Positions 34,720-42,688 of a DNA stretch of 64,000 nucleotides are shown here, in pieces (the stretch's first letter is position 1; each line of letters opens with the position of its first letter). Source of the stretch: Pedobacter sp. Leaf170 (GTDB lineage Bacteria; Bacteroidota; Bacteroidia; Sphingobacteriales; Sphingobacteriaceae); the NCBI RefSeq assembly GCF_920984665.1, contig NZ_CAKLBP010000006.1:124001-188000 (forward strand), given 5' to 3'. Under the pieces are notes generated by a model. It made no database searches. It was given only the letters and a program-made list of their open reading frames with translations, and was not told the origin of the DNA. Made by a program: the position numbers and the translations under genes.

Positions 34720-37524
34720 ATGATTTACGATATATACTTTAAAAAATTAATTATCAGATACTTATCTTTAATTACATTAAGTTCTGTTTCAATACCCGTT
34801 TTTGGGCAAATATTTAGCAGTGCCCAAAACCCACTTAGTGTAAAATGGAACTACATCCAGGCTAAAGGTTTCAAAATCATCTATCCTAAAGAATTAGAAA
34901 ATGAAGCCCAAAGAATGGCTAATACCCTACCCTTTATATATACTAAAGTTGGATTTAGCTTAAGGCAACAAAAGACCTCCATCCCACTGCTGTTACAGAA
35001 TAGAGGAACCATCGCAAATGGCTTTGTTCAGCTTGCTCCAAAGAAGTCTGAATTTTATGCTACACCACCACAATATTTCGATAGTCAGGATTGGTTAAAT
35101 AACCTTGCTGTTCATGAACTTCGACACGCTGCACAATTTGACAAATTGACAGGAAACCAAAAACATCCTTTTCCGGAGTTGGTTTACTTTGCTTATTTCG
35201 GGGCAGCTTTACCGATATGGTTTTTTGAAGGAGATGCGGTAGTTAATGAGACTGCCATAACCCAATCTGGCAGGGGAAGACAGCCAAGATGGATCATGCC
35301 TTTTAGAACCTCACTTTTAGAAGGAAAAAAATTTTCTTATAGTAAAGCTTATTTTGGCTCGAATAAAGATGCCACACCTGGCTACTACCAAACGGGATAT
35401 TTAATGGTAGCTGATATGAAAGAAAGATATGGAAAATTTATTTCAGACAGCCTGCTATCAGACATTAAAAAAAGACCACTAAGATTCTATCCATTTGCTC
35501 AGAGCTTGAAAAAAATTACGGGCAAAAACACAAAAAATTATTTCCTTTCTACTCAAAATAAAATCGCAGAAAACTGGAAAGCACAGGCAGATAAAATCCA
35601 AGCAGAAAATTATCCAAGTTTAAACAAAAAAGCATCGCTTGTAACAAACTATTTTTTACCTGTTCGCATCAACAAAAATCAAATTTTAGCATTGAAAGAA
35701 AGTAAGCAAGATGCCCGGTATTTTGTTCTTGTAAATGATGATAAAACTGAGCAAAGATTATTTGGAATTGGCTACCAGGAGCAGCCGTGGTTTAGTTACA
35801 ATAATGATGTTTTAGTATGGGATGAAATCCGCTACGACCCACGCTATAAACAGAGAAACTACAGCGTAATTTGTTCGTATAATTTTAAAACTAAAAAATT
35901 TAAAAAACTAAGTAGCCAAAGTCGTATCTTTTCCCCTAGCCTGTCCAATGATGGAACAAAAATTATCGCCGCAAAAGTTGAACTTAACAACCAATTCAAT
36001 CTTATAGAAATTGATGCTTCAAATGGCGCCATTTTAAAAACCTATCCAAATCCAGAAAATGAAATTCTGCAAACTCCGGCTTTTGATAAAAGCGGAAATC
36101 GAATCACATACATCAGCGTAAGCGAAAATGGAAAAAGTTTATGGTTGATAGAGGGCAATAAAAAAACCCGTTTAATTTTTAACAGCAGGCAGCAACTTAG
36201 CCGGCCAATTTTTATTGGTAAAAACATTGCATTTAATGCGCACTTTAATGGCATCGATAACATTTACAGTATCGATATCCTTTCGAAAAAAATTACCGCC
36301 CTCAGCAATTCAAAATATGGTGCCTTTAATGCATCAGAAACAGAAGATGGAAAAATTATTTTTAACGATTATAAAATTAATGGATATGAAATTTCCGAGC
36401 AAACTAAAACAGAGAAACCTGTAGGAAAAGATATTTTTATTGATTTTTCTGCCGCAGCCGAAAAGCAGGAAAACGTTGGCAATGTTTTTAAAAATATTCC
36501 AGATAGCGCATATCAATCTAAACCTTTTCATCAGGGCTTAAACCTGTTCAGTTTCCACAGCATCATTCCGGTTATAGATAACGAATATGTATTCGGTTTG
36601 GAACTTCAATCCAACAATTTATTAAACACCGTGAACTTTTACACAGGTGCAAAATACCACCGGGATTTAAAGCGATTTGAATACACAGCAGATATTAGCT
36701 ATAAAGCACTTTACCCAATTTTAAGCTTACAATACCGCAACAGACCAAGAAGAACGTTCTATCAAACTAAAAACAATATCCAGCAGGGAGATTGGAGAGA
36801 ACATTATTACAAACTTAATGCATCAGTACCCATTTCGTTTAACGCTCGCAATAGTACGTATGCTTTTACGCTCAACACGGCAACTTCTTTTACGCAGCGT
36901 TATTTAGCAGAAAACATGCCTGCTAGTTTTATTCGCCAGGTAAAATTCCCTATGGAATATAATTTAACTTTTAACCACAGCGTAAATACAACCGAAAGAG
37001 ATATTGCACCGCGATGGGCACAAATATTTAGGGCAACATACAATCATCAACCTTTTGATAAAAACCTTGGCGGCGAGATTTTAGCTTTAGAAAGTTTTCT
37101 TTACTTCCCTGGTTTTGCAAAAAATCATTCATTTTTGGCAAGTTTCAATTATCAAAAAGCAAGTGGTGTAAATCAGTACGCTACAGAAATTGCAACTGTA
37201 TATGGCTACAACAACATTTTAGCAAGAAATAAATTGCAAAACACAATGCTTTTCAATTATCGCTTTCCATTCGCCTTTCCCGATTGGGAATTAAGCTCTA
37301 TTGCCTATGTTAGAAATTTTAGAGCGGGTTTGTTTTGCCATTACGAAAACATAGGTATTAATACCAGAATTACCGAACCAAAAACTTACGGCGTAGAAAT
37401 AAATAGTAAATTAAACCTTTTGCGGTATCAACCTGTTGTAGATGTTGGCGCAAGATTAGTTTTCGTTAACAAAATTTACAACCAAAACCCGATATTAGAG
37501 TTTTCATTTAATTACAGCTTTTAA
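34720..37524 (+). CDS. Large exported protein: HExxH metalloprotease-like domain, beta-propeller, C-terminal barrel
   Basis: A 934-residue protein with an N-terminal signal segment (~12-30, VFGQ). Residues ~40-270 resemble the gluzincin/M1-like fold, with HELRH (His132, Glu133, His136) and a later WFFEGDAVVNE (Glu170) in the place of the third zinc ligand. Residues ~300-560 show repeated DxSxxG..I blades of a TolB/WD40-like propeller (FSPSLSNDGTKI, TPAFDKSGNRITYIS). Residues ~600-934 look like an outer-membrane barrel ending ILEFSFNYSF. The combination suggests a surface-anchored peptidase. The substrate is unknown, and catalysis is inferred only from the motif. A LapA-like gene follows after 4 bases. 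Confidence 0.75.
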   Translation: MIYDIYFKKLIIRYLSLITLSSVSIPVFGQIFSSAQNPLSVKWNYIQAKGFKIIYPKELENEAQRMANTLPFIYTKVGFSLRQQKTSIPLLLQNRGTIANGFVQLAPKKSEFYATPPQYFDSQDWLNNLAVHELRHAAQFDKLTGNQKHPFPELVYFAYFGAALPIWFFEGDAVVNETAITQSGRGRQPRWIMPFRTSLLEGKKFSYSKAYFGSNKDATPGYYQTGYLMVADMKERYGKFISDSLLSDIKKRPLRFYPFAQSLKKITGKNTKNYFLSTQNKIAENWKAQADKIQAENYPSLNKKASLVTNYFLPVRINKNQILALKESKQDARYFVLVNDDKTEQRLFGIGYQEQPWFSYNNDVLVWDEIRYDPRYKQRNYSVICSYNFKTKKFKKLSSQSRIFSPSLSNDGTKIIAAKVELNNQFNLIEIDASNGAILKTYPNPENEILQTPAFDKSGNRITYISVSENGKSLWLIEGNKKTRLIFNSRQQLSRPIFIGKNIAFNAHFNGIDNIYSIDILSKKITALSNSKYGAFNASETEDGKIIFNDYKINGYEISEQTKTEKPVGKDIFIDFSAAAEKQENVGNVFKNIPDSAYQSKPFHQGLNLFSFHSIIPVIDNEYVFGLELQSNNLLNTVNFYTGAKYHRDLKRFEYTADISYKALYPILSLQYRNRPRRTFYQTKNNIQQGDWREHYYKLNASVPISFNARNSTYAFTLNTATSFTQRYLAENMPASFIRQVKFPMEYNLTFNHSVNTTERDIAPRWAQIFRATYNHQPFDKNLGGEILALESFLYFPGFAKNHSFLASFNYQKASGVNQYATEIATVYGYNNILARNKLQNTMLFNYRFPFAFPDWELSSIAYVRNFRAGLFCHYENIGINTRITEPKTYGVEINSKLNLLRYQPVVDVGARLVFVNKIYNQNPILEFSFNYSF

Positions 37525-37528
37525 AACC

Positions 37529-37810
37529 ATGAGCGGAAAAACCATTTTTATAATCGTACTAACGGCACTTCTAACAGCATTTTTATTTCTAAATAGCGAT
37601 GAAGTTCTATTTAATTTCATTGTTGTAAACGATGTTTTAGTATCCAAACTGCTGGTAATCGGCGTTTGTGTGCTCATTGGCTTTATCATCGGCTTTATTG
37701 TTGGTCGCCCTCGTAAAACAATAAGCAGCTATGATGCCGAAATAGAAAAAAACAAGCCGGTTTTAAATAAGAAAGAGTTAACCGACGAAGACAGGGATTA
37801 TATTTCTTAA
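37529..37810 (+). CDS. LapA-domain small membrane protein
   Basis: A 93-residue protein with two transmembrane helices (residues ~4-20 and ~40-59) separated by FNFIVVNDVLVSKLL, then a charged cytoplasmic tail (GRPRKTISSYDAEIEKNK). This matches the LapA/YciS-like domain, whose E. coli member helps LPS assembly. Family recognition is by pattern and length. It starts four bases after the large exported protein and is probably co-transcribed with it. An R1 element lies directly after the stop codon. Confidence 0.75.
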   Translation: MSGKTIFIIVLTALLTAFLFLNSDEVLFNFIVVNDVLVSKLLVIGVCVLIGFIIGFIVGRPRKTISSYDAEIEKNKPVLNKKELTDEDRDYIS

Positions 37811-37816
37811 TTTATA

Positions 37817-37979
37817 TTTTGAAAAGCAAAGCCTTTACTTCGATTTAATGTTGTCCGGGCTTTGCGCTAAATCTTTTTGGCCCTTAATGAAACTTACGAA
37901 GTTTAATGCAGTTATGCTTTGTCGACCTTCGTAAGTTGGCCAACAGCGGCCAAAAAGGATATCGCTTCAATCCCGTTTA
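37817..37979 (-). repeat. R1 dispersed element, copy 5
   Basis: Minus strand: head AAACGGGATTGAAGCGATATCC, then CTTTTTGGCC pairing with GGCCAAAAAG, an internal ACTTACGAAG/CTTCGTAAGT stem, then AAGCCCGGAC and the end GGCTTTGCTTTTCAAAA. This is a full-length copy. Confidence 0.8.
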
Positions 37980-38030
37980 TTGGGCAAGGCAATTTATAAC
38001 TATTGAAGTTAGCTTAGCGAAATAATCAAA

Positions 38031-38327
38031 CTATGCTAAAGCCGTCATAATTTCTCCGTAAAGCAAACCGCTTCCGCCACCATAATGCTGAATAATTTTT
38101 ACATCAGGTTTTAAAGCAATTATATTCGCTCTAAGCGCCTTTTCGCATTTCAGACTTATTCCATTACCTAAAAGAACCAAATCTACCTCCTGCGCTTTTA
38201 AAATCGAGATTGCTTCTTCATCAGTACAAACGCAAATGCCTTTCCATTCTGGTCGGGCATTAAGCAAACGGTTCATTACAACCGTAATTTCTGTATCTCT
38301 GCCAATGTAAAGTATTGTTGTTTGCAT
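38031..38327 (-). CDS. Receiver-like (CheY-fold) protein lacking the phospho-acceptor
   Basis: A 98-residue protein. The alternating beta/alpha pattern resembles a response-regulator receiver: TTILYIGRDTEI in place of the acidic strand-1 end, VDLVLLGNGIS in place of DLVLLDxxLP (Gly54 where the phosphorylated Asp normally lies), and DVKIIQHYGGGSG in place of the strand-4 Thr/Ser region. The acidic pair and the phospho-acceptor are therefore absent. It could be a pseudo-receiver acting by protein contact, or merely a similar flavodoxin-like fold. It follows the pirin gene on the same strand, separated by a perfect 30-bp palindrome. Function unknown. Confidence 0.6.
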   Translation of the reverse strand: MQTTILYIGRDTEITVVMNRLLNARPEWKGICVCTDEEAISILKAQEVDLVLLGNGISLKCEKALRANIIALKPDVKIIQHYGGGSGLLYGEIMTALA

Positions 38328-38342
38328 ATTTCCAAAACTGTA

Positions 38343-38372
38343 AACCTCATAGGTTTTAAAACCTATGAGGTT
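38343..38372. terminator. Perfect 30-bp palindrome, likely bidirectional terminator
   Basis: AACCTCATAGGTTTT is followed by its exact reverse complement, between the pirin stop and the receiver-like gene. Similar AGGTTT/AAACCT palindromes lie at 39152-39168 and within 47800-47833. Confidence 0.6.
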
Positions 38373-38392
38373 TGGTAAAAATAATTATTATC

Positions 38393-39115
38393 TTAACTTA
38401 ATTCCATCGGTACATCCATCAACAAAACTTCTGCACCTTCAGTATTTGCCTTAAAACTAATACTATCGGTATCCCAAATACCTAAACCATCTCTCTTGCT
38501 TAAAGTTTGTCCGTTAATGGTAACTTCTCCGCTAATTACGAAAGCGTAAACACCATTGCCGGCTTTTTTAATTTTATATTCCGTTTCAAAGCCTTTATCA
38601 AATTTACCTAAAGAAAACCAGGCATCCTGATGAATCCAAACGCCTTCATCATCTTGATTTGGCGACAAAATTTGCTGGAAATTATTCTGACGGGCATCTA
38701 CATCTAAAGCCAATTGGTCGTAACGTGGTGTTACATTTTTTTTGTTAGGGAATAACCAAATTTGCAATAAACTTAGTTTTTTGTCTTCCAAAGCATTAAA
38801 TTCGCTATGACTTACGCCTGTACCGGCGCTCATTACCTGAATTTCTCCACTTTTTATTACCGCCGAGTTACCCATGCTATCTTTGTGCGCAATGGCTCCG
38901 GCTAATGGAATCGTAATAATTTCCATATTATCATGCGGATGTGCTCCAAAACCCATTCCACCATCAATCAAGTCATCATTTAAAACCCGCAAAACGCCAA
39001 AGTGCATTCTTTCAGGGTTGTAATAATTAGCAAAGCTGAATGAATGATGAGCATTTAACCAACCATGGTTTGCATGGCCTCTGGTGTTTTCTTTGTGCAA
39101 AATAAACTGTGACAT
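38393..39115 (-). CDS. Pirin family protein (bicupin)
   Basis: A 240-residue protein from ATG 39115 (MSQFILHKENTRGHAN); the longer ORF adds nine unlikely residues. The N-terminal cupin has the metal-site pattern FGAHPHDNMEIITIPL (two His and a Glu), with a further His in GTGVSHSEFN. The C-terminal cupin (~145-240) ends VLLMDVPMELS. This is the YhhW/quercetinase-like pirin group. Some family members cleave quercetin in vitro; cellular roles are unsettled. A receiver-like gene follows on the same strand. Confidence 0.9.
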   Translation of the reverse strand: MSQFILHKENTRGHANHGWLNAHHSFSFANYYNPERMHFGVLRVLNDDLIDGGMGFGAHPHDNMEIITIPLAGAIAHKDSMGNSAVIKSGEIQVMSAGTGVSHSEFNALEDKKLSLLQIWLFPNKKNVTPRYDQLALDVDARQNNFQQILSPNQDDEGVWIHQDAWFSLGKFDKGFETEYKIKKAGNGVYAFVISGEVTINGQTLSKRDGLGIWDTDSISFKANTEGAEVLLMDVPMELS

Positions 39116-39437
39116 AAATTTCCTTTCTTGTTTATGATACAAATTTACTGCAGGTTTTAAACCTGCGCATTGATGTAGGGTAAGTAATATCAGGATTATC
39201 GGATGTTAGGATTGAAAGATTGTGGCTATTAATGTTATAGCTAAGAAGAATTGGACTTCTTATTGTTCAAAAAGGCGAGTTTGAGTTTTTAGCAACTAAC
39301 TGAGTTAAATAAACCAGATTGTAGTGGAAAGCTCCCGATTTTTCTTCGGGACTTGAAACGAAAGGCGGGGCTATCGTAACCAATGCCCCACTGTTATTGC
39401 TTTTCAAAAAACGTAATCTGTAAATCTAAAATCGTAA
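39116..39437. other. Intergenic region with palindrome and R1 copy
   Basis: It holds a GCAGGTTTTAAACCTGC palindrome (39152-39168) beside the pirin start and an R1 copy at 39310-39410. The rest is unremarkable. Confidence 0.55.
39310..39410 (+). repeat. R1 dispersed element, copy 6
   Basis: Head AAACCAGATTGTAGTGGAAA, the hairpin GCTCCCGA..TCGGGACTT, then GGCGGGGCTATCG and the end TTATTGCTTTTCAAAAA. It shares the CCCGA/TCGGG middle hairpin with copy 4 (25490). Confidence 0.75.
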
Positions 39438-40604
39438 TTACGATAGTGCTTGCTCAATATCAGCCAAAATATCGTTTATATGCTCTAAACCGATTGATAA
39501 ACGGATAGAACCCTGCTCGATACCAACAATATTGCGCTCCTCTTCGCTTAGCTTACTGTGTGTACTCGTAGCCGGATGCGTTGCAATTGAGCGTGTATCT
39601 GCAAGGTTAGCCGAAATAGAGAACATTTTTAGTCCGTCCATAAATTTACGGGCGCCTTCTACGCCACCATCAACAACGATGGTAACAATACCACCTCCTT
39701 GTTTCATTTGCTTTTTAGCAATTTCATACTGCGGATGCGATGGCAGGAAAGGATATTTAACCAATTTAATTTTTGGATGTTTCTCTAAATATTCGGCTAC
39801 TTTCAGTGCATTTTCACAATGGCGATCCATACGAACAGCCAGCGTTTCTAAACTTTTTGATAAAATCCATGCGTTAAATGGTGATAAAGCCGGACCACTG
39901 TGGCGGGCAAAACCAATAACTTCGGCTATTAACTCTTTAGCACCTAAAATAATGCCGCCTAAAACACGCCCTTGTCCATCAATATATTTAGTAGCCGAAT
40001 GGATAGAAATATGTGCGCCAAGCTTAATTGGCTGCTGCAAATATGGTGTGGCGAAGCAATTATCTACCACTAAAAGCTGATTGTATTTTTTGGCTAAATC
40101 GCCCAGAAATGCCAAATCAATAATATCAATACCTGGATTTGAAGGCGTTTCTACAAATATCATTTTCGTATTTGGTTTAATCAAACCTTCCCAGTCTTGT
40201 GGTTTATCTAAATCTGCATAATCGAAAGTAACACCCCATTTAGAAAAAACATTAGTTAATAATTGGTGGGTAGATCCAAAAACCGAGCGACTGGAAACAA
40301 TATGGTCGCCAGCTTTTAAAAATGCACCGAACGTTGTAAAAATAGCAGCCATTCCGGTTGCAGTTGCAAATCCATCTTCGGCGCCTTCAAGCAAACACAT
40401 TTTCTCAATAAATTCTGATGTATTTGGATTTGAATAGCGGCTGTAAACATTGCCTTCTTTCTCGTTGGCAAATAAAGCACGCATTTCTTCTGCATCATCA
40501 AATTTATAACTCGATGTTAAGTAAATTGGCGCAGAATGCTCTTTGTGTGAACTGCGTTCTGTTTGAGTGCGTATTGCTATGGTTTCAAAATTCTGGGATT
40601 TCAT
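39438..40604 (-). CDS. metZ: O-succinylhomoserine sulfhydrylase (trans-sulfuration PLP enzyme)
   Basis: A 388-residue PLP enzyme of the Cys/Met metabolism family. Motifs: YSRYSNPNTSEFIEKM, ATGMAAIFTTFGAFLKAGDHIV, the nearby VDNCFATPYLQQPIKLGAHISIHSATKYIDGQG with the PLP Lys in SATKYI, and the late SLGxxxSL-like FSISANLADTRSIATHPATSTHSKL. The N-terminal IRTQTERSSHKEHSAPIYLTSSYKF is typical of MetZ, which uses O-succinylhomoserine and sulfide to make homocysteine. Distinguishing it from cystathionine gamma-synthase or MetY by eye is fairly but not fully secure. Single gene. Confidence 0.85.
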   Translation of the reverse strand: MKSQNFETIAIRTQTERSSHKEHSAPIYLTSSYKFDDAEEMRALFANEKEGNVYSRYSNPNTSEFIEKMCLLEGAEDGFATATGMAAIFTTFGAFLKAGDHIVSSRSVFGSTHQLLTNVFSKWGVTFDYADLDKPQDWEGLIKPNTKMIFVETPSNPGIDIIDLAFLGDLAKKYNQLLVVDNCFATPYLQQPIKLGAHISIHSATKYIDGQGRVLGGIILGAKELIAEVIGFARHSGPALSPFNAWILSKSLETLAVRMDRHCENALKVAEYLEKHPKIKLVKYPFLPSHPQYEIAKKQMKQGGGIVTIVVDGGVEGARKFMDGLKMFSISANLADTRSIATHPATSTHSKLSEEERNIVGIEQGSIRLSIGLEHINDILADIEQALS

Positions 40605-40606
40605 TT

Positions 40607-40684
40607 TTTAGTATCAAGATTTGAGTATCAAGTATCAAGATTAGCTGCCGAGTGTCAAGAACTTGTCTTGCTACTCGATACTTG
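40607..40684. repeat. AGTATCAAG stutter between metZ and osmC
   Basis: AGTATCAAGATTTGAGTATC, then AAGTATCAAGATTAGC and the partly inverted TACTCGATACTTGCTACTTAC form a degenerate short-period repeat filling the gap. Confidence 0.55.
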
Positions 40685-41107
40685 CTACTTACTACTATTT
40701 ATTTTATATGTAAAGTTAATTGTTGCAGAGCGGCCTAAAATATTTGATACCGAGCAATACTTATCAAATGTCATAGCTAGCGCCCGTTCTACTTTTGGGG
40801 AGCTTAAATCACCAAATAGTTCAAAGTGAATGTTAATAACATCAAAAATCGGCGGTATTTCTTCATCTTTTCGTGTTGCATTAATGGCAATTTTAATATC
40901 GGCTAAAGGTTCCTTTTGCTTGGTTAACACATTTACCATGTCAATACCACTACAGCCGCCAAGTCCAACAAGAAGCATTTCCATTGGCCTAAAACCTTTA
41001 CCCTCGCCACCTATTGCAGCCTTAGCATCCAATTCTACAGTAAAACCGCTTTCATTTTCTGCCTCGAAATTAAATTTCCCGCTTTTGCGGATGAGATTTA
41101 TAGTCAT
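40685..41107 (-). CDS. OsmC/Ohr-family protein
   Basis: A 140-residue protein from ATG 41107 (MTINLIRKSGKFNFEAEN). The two redox cysteines of the OsmC fold are present: Cys52 in LVGLGGCSGID and Cys118 in FDKYCSVSNIL, with GKGFRPMEMLL carrying the conserved substrate-pocket region. Members reduce organic hydroperoxides or related thiol substrates in the cytoplasm. It resembles the YhfA-like OsmC branch more than Ohr. Single gene; a 55-bp tandem repeat array lies upstream of its start. Confidence 0.9.
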   Translation of the reverse strand: MTINLIRKSGKFNFEAENESGFTVELDAKAAIGGEGKGFRPMEMLLVGLGGCSGIDMVNVLTKQKEPLADIKIAINATRKDEEIPPIFDVINIHFELFGDLSSPKVERALAMTFDKYCSVSNILGRSATINFTYKINSSK

Positions 41108-41177
41108 ATTGTTATTATCAAAGCCCCACCCCAACCCTCCCCAGAAGGGAGGGAGCGTAAGACGTTCATGTTAGTTT

Positions 41178-41460
41178 CAAGCGTTGAGTATAAAGTGTTA
41201 AGCCATAAACCTTACAGCCTTTTACCTTTTTTAAGTATCTAGTAATAAGACATTATGCCATAAACCCTACAGCCTTTTACCTTTGTTAAATATCTAGTAA
41301 TAAGAACCTTAAGTCATACACCTTACAACCTTTTACCTTTATTAAGTATCTAGTAATAAGACCTTATGCCATACACCTTGCAACCTTTTACCTTGGTTAA
41401 GCATCTAGTAATAAGGACATTAATTCATAAACCTTAGAACCTTTTACCTTTGTTAAATAT
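41178..41460. repeat. Tandem array of five ~55-bp units
   Basis: Unit starts at 41178, 41233, 41288, 41344 and 41399 (period 55-56). Each unit has AAGTATCTAGTAATAAG, then CATTATGCCATAAACC and CAACCTTTTACCTTTGTT with variations. The start of a sixth unit (AAATAT, 41455) overlaps the ispE stop codon. A single copy of the same word occurs at 7612. Confidence 0.9.
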
Positions 41461-42256
41461 TATAATAAACTAAATTGTCTTTTTCCAGTTCGGGCAGTTT
41501 AACGGGTTGGTTAAAAATTGCAAAAACCGACGAACCGCTGCCACTCATTAAAGCGAATGTTGCGCCTGCATCGTATAAACTGGTTTTTATTTGATGAATT
41601 TGTGGATATTTCGCGAATACCGATGACTCGAAATCGTTGATAACCTTACTCTTCCATGTTGTTAAAGGCAAATGTATGATTTCTTTTAGGCTTTGCAAAG
41701 GCTTTTGAGGTTTTACTAACGCATAAGCATCGGCTGTGCTTACGTGTACAGGCGGTTTTACCAAAACTTTAAACCAGGCTGACAAATCTATTTCACATTT
41801 TTCAAATTCATCGCCTTTATTAAATGCATAAACAGGTTTATTCTGAATAAAAAAGGCACAATCTGCCCCAAGTTTTCGGGCATAACTTTCCATTTGATTG
41901 TTGCTCAATTTCAAATCAAACTTCTCATTAATTAATTTGATAACGAAAGCACAATCTGCCGAGCCACCACCCAAGCCTGCACCTACCGGAATATTTTTCA
42001 TTAAATTTATTTGCTGCGCAGGTATAGCGTAATCGGCCTTAATCAAATTATAAGCCTGCATACATAAATTGTTGTTTGCATCTCCAGGTATATCAATTCC
42101 ATGAATTTTACAGGTAGTTATATCGGCATCAACAATCTCCACCGCATCTTTAATTTGGATTGGATAAAAAACCGTTTCCAGATTATGGTAACCATCCGAA
42201 CGTTTTTCGGTAATATTTAAGCCTAAATTTATTTTTGCGTTTGGAAAGGACAGCAT
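41453..42256 (-). CDS. ispE: 4-diphosphocytidyl-2-C-methyl-D-erythritol kinase
   Basis: A 267-residue GHMP kinase: NAKINLGLNITEKRSDGYH at the N terminus, the ATP-binding PVGAGLGGGSADCAFVI (residues ~90-106), and the C-terminal ALMSGSGSSVFAIF. It phosphorylates CDP-methylerythritol in the non-mevalonate isoprenoid pathway. The length is near the low end for IspE. The stop codon lies at the edge of a tandem repeat array, suggesting the array replaced the original 3' flank. Single gene. Confidence 0.95.
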   Translation of the reverse strand: MLSFPNAKINLGLNITEKRSDGYHNLETVFYPIQIKDAVEIVDADITTCKIHGIDIPGDANNNLCMQAYNLIKADYAIPAQQINLMKNIPVGAGLGGGSADCAFVIKLINEKFDLKLSNNQMESYARKLGADCAFFIQNKPVYAFNKGDEFEKCEIDLSAWFKVLVKPPVHVSTADAYALVKPQKPLQSLKEIIHLPLTTWKSKVINDFESSVFAKYPQIHQIKTSLYDAGATFALMSGSGSSVFAIFNQPVKLPELEKDNLVYYNI

Positions 42257-42688
42257 TTTATATTATATAGTTAGTATCGGGTATCAAGGTTTTCTTTCTA
42301 CCGCCTCTACATAGCGCAAACATACAAAAGTGTTTTTAGTGATTTATGTTTCTTTACAAATCTTAAACCGAATTTGAAGCGCAAAACCTGTAACCCTATT
42401 TAAGTTTGTTCCTGTGTTTCGCTTTTACGCCTGCCTGCCTGGTAGGCAGGCTTCGCTTCGTCGTGCCTCCTCGCTGCGGGGTAATCGCTGCACCCAGGGC
42501 TATGAAGCAAATTTATGCAACTATTTAAGTTTCAAAAAAAACCGTTACGCCTAATATCATTTCAATGTTAGTAAGTATTAAGTGTGCATAAAAATGCGCA
42601 TCAACAAATCATAAATTTTCGATATTTGTAGCTGATTATTTATTTATTTAAGATTTTGGAAGTTCCGATTAATCGGGATTAGGGATAT
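42257..42688. other. Intergenic region with stutter, R1-like copy and palindromes
   Basis: After a TAGTATCGGGTATCAAGG stutter (42262-42282) comes an R1-like copy (42373-42501) containing the GC palindrome at 42429. A TTCCGATTAATCGGGA palindrome (42663-42678) lies just before thyA; the same palindrome sits inside the inverted repeat at 50337. Confidence 0.6.
42373..42501 (-). repeat. R1-like element, copy 7, with GC palindrome
   Basis: Minus strand: head AGCCCTGGGTGCAGCGATTACC and end AGGTTTTGCGCTTCAAAT, close to copy 10. The palindrome GCCTGCCT..AGGCAGGC (42429-42451) lies in the middle next to a CGAAGCGAAG word. Confidence 0.5.
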
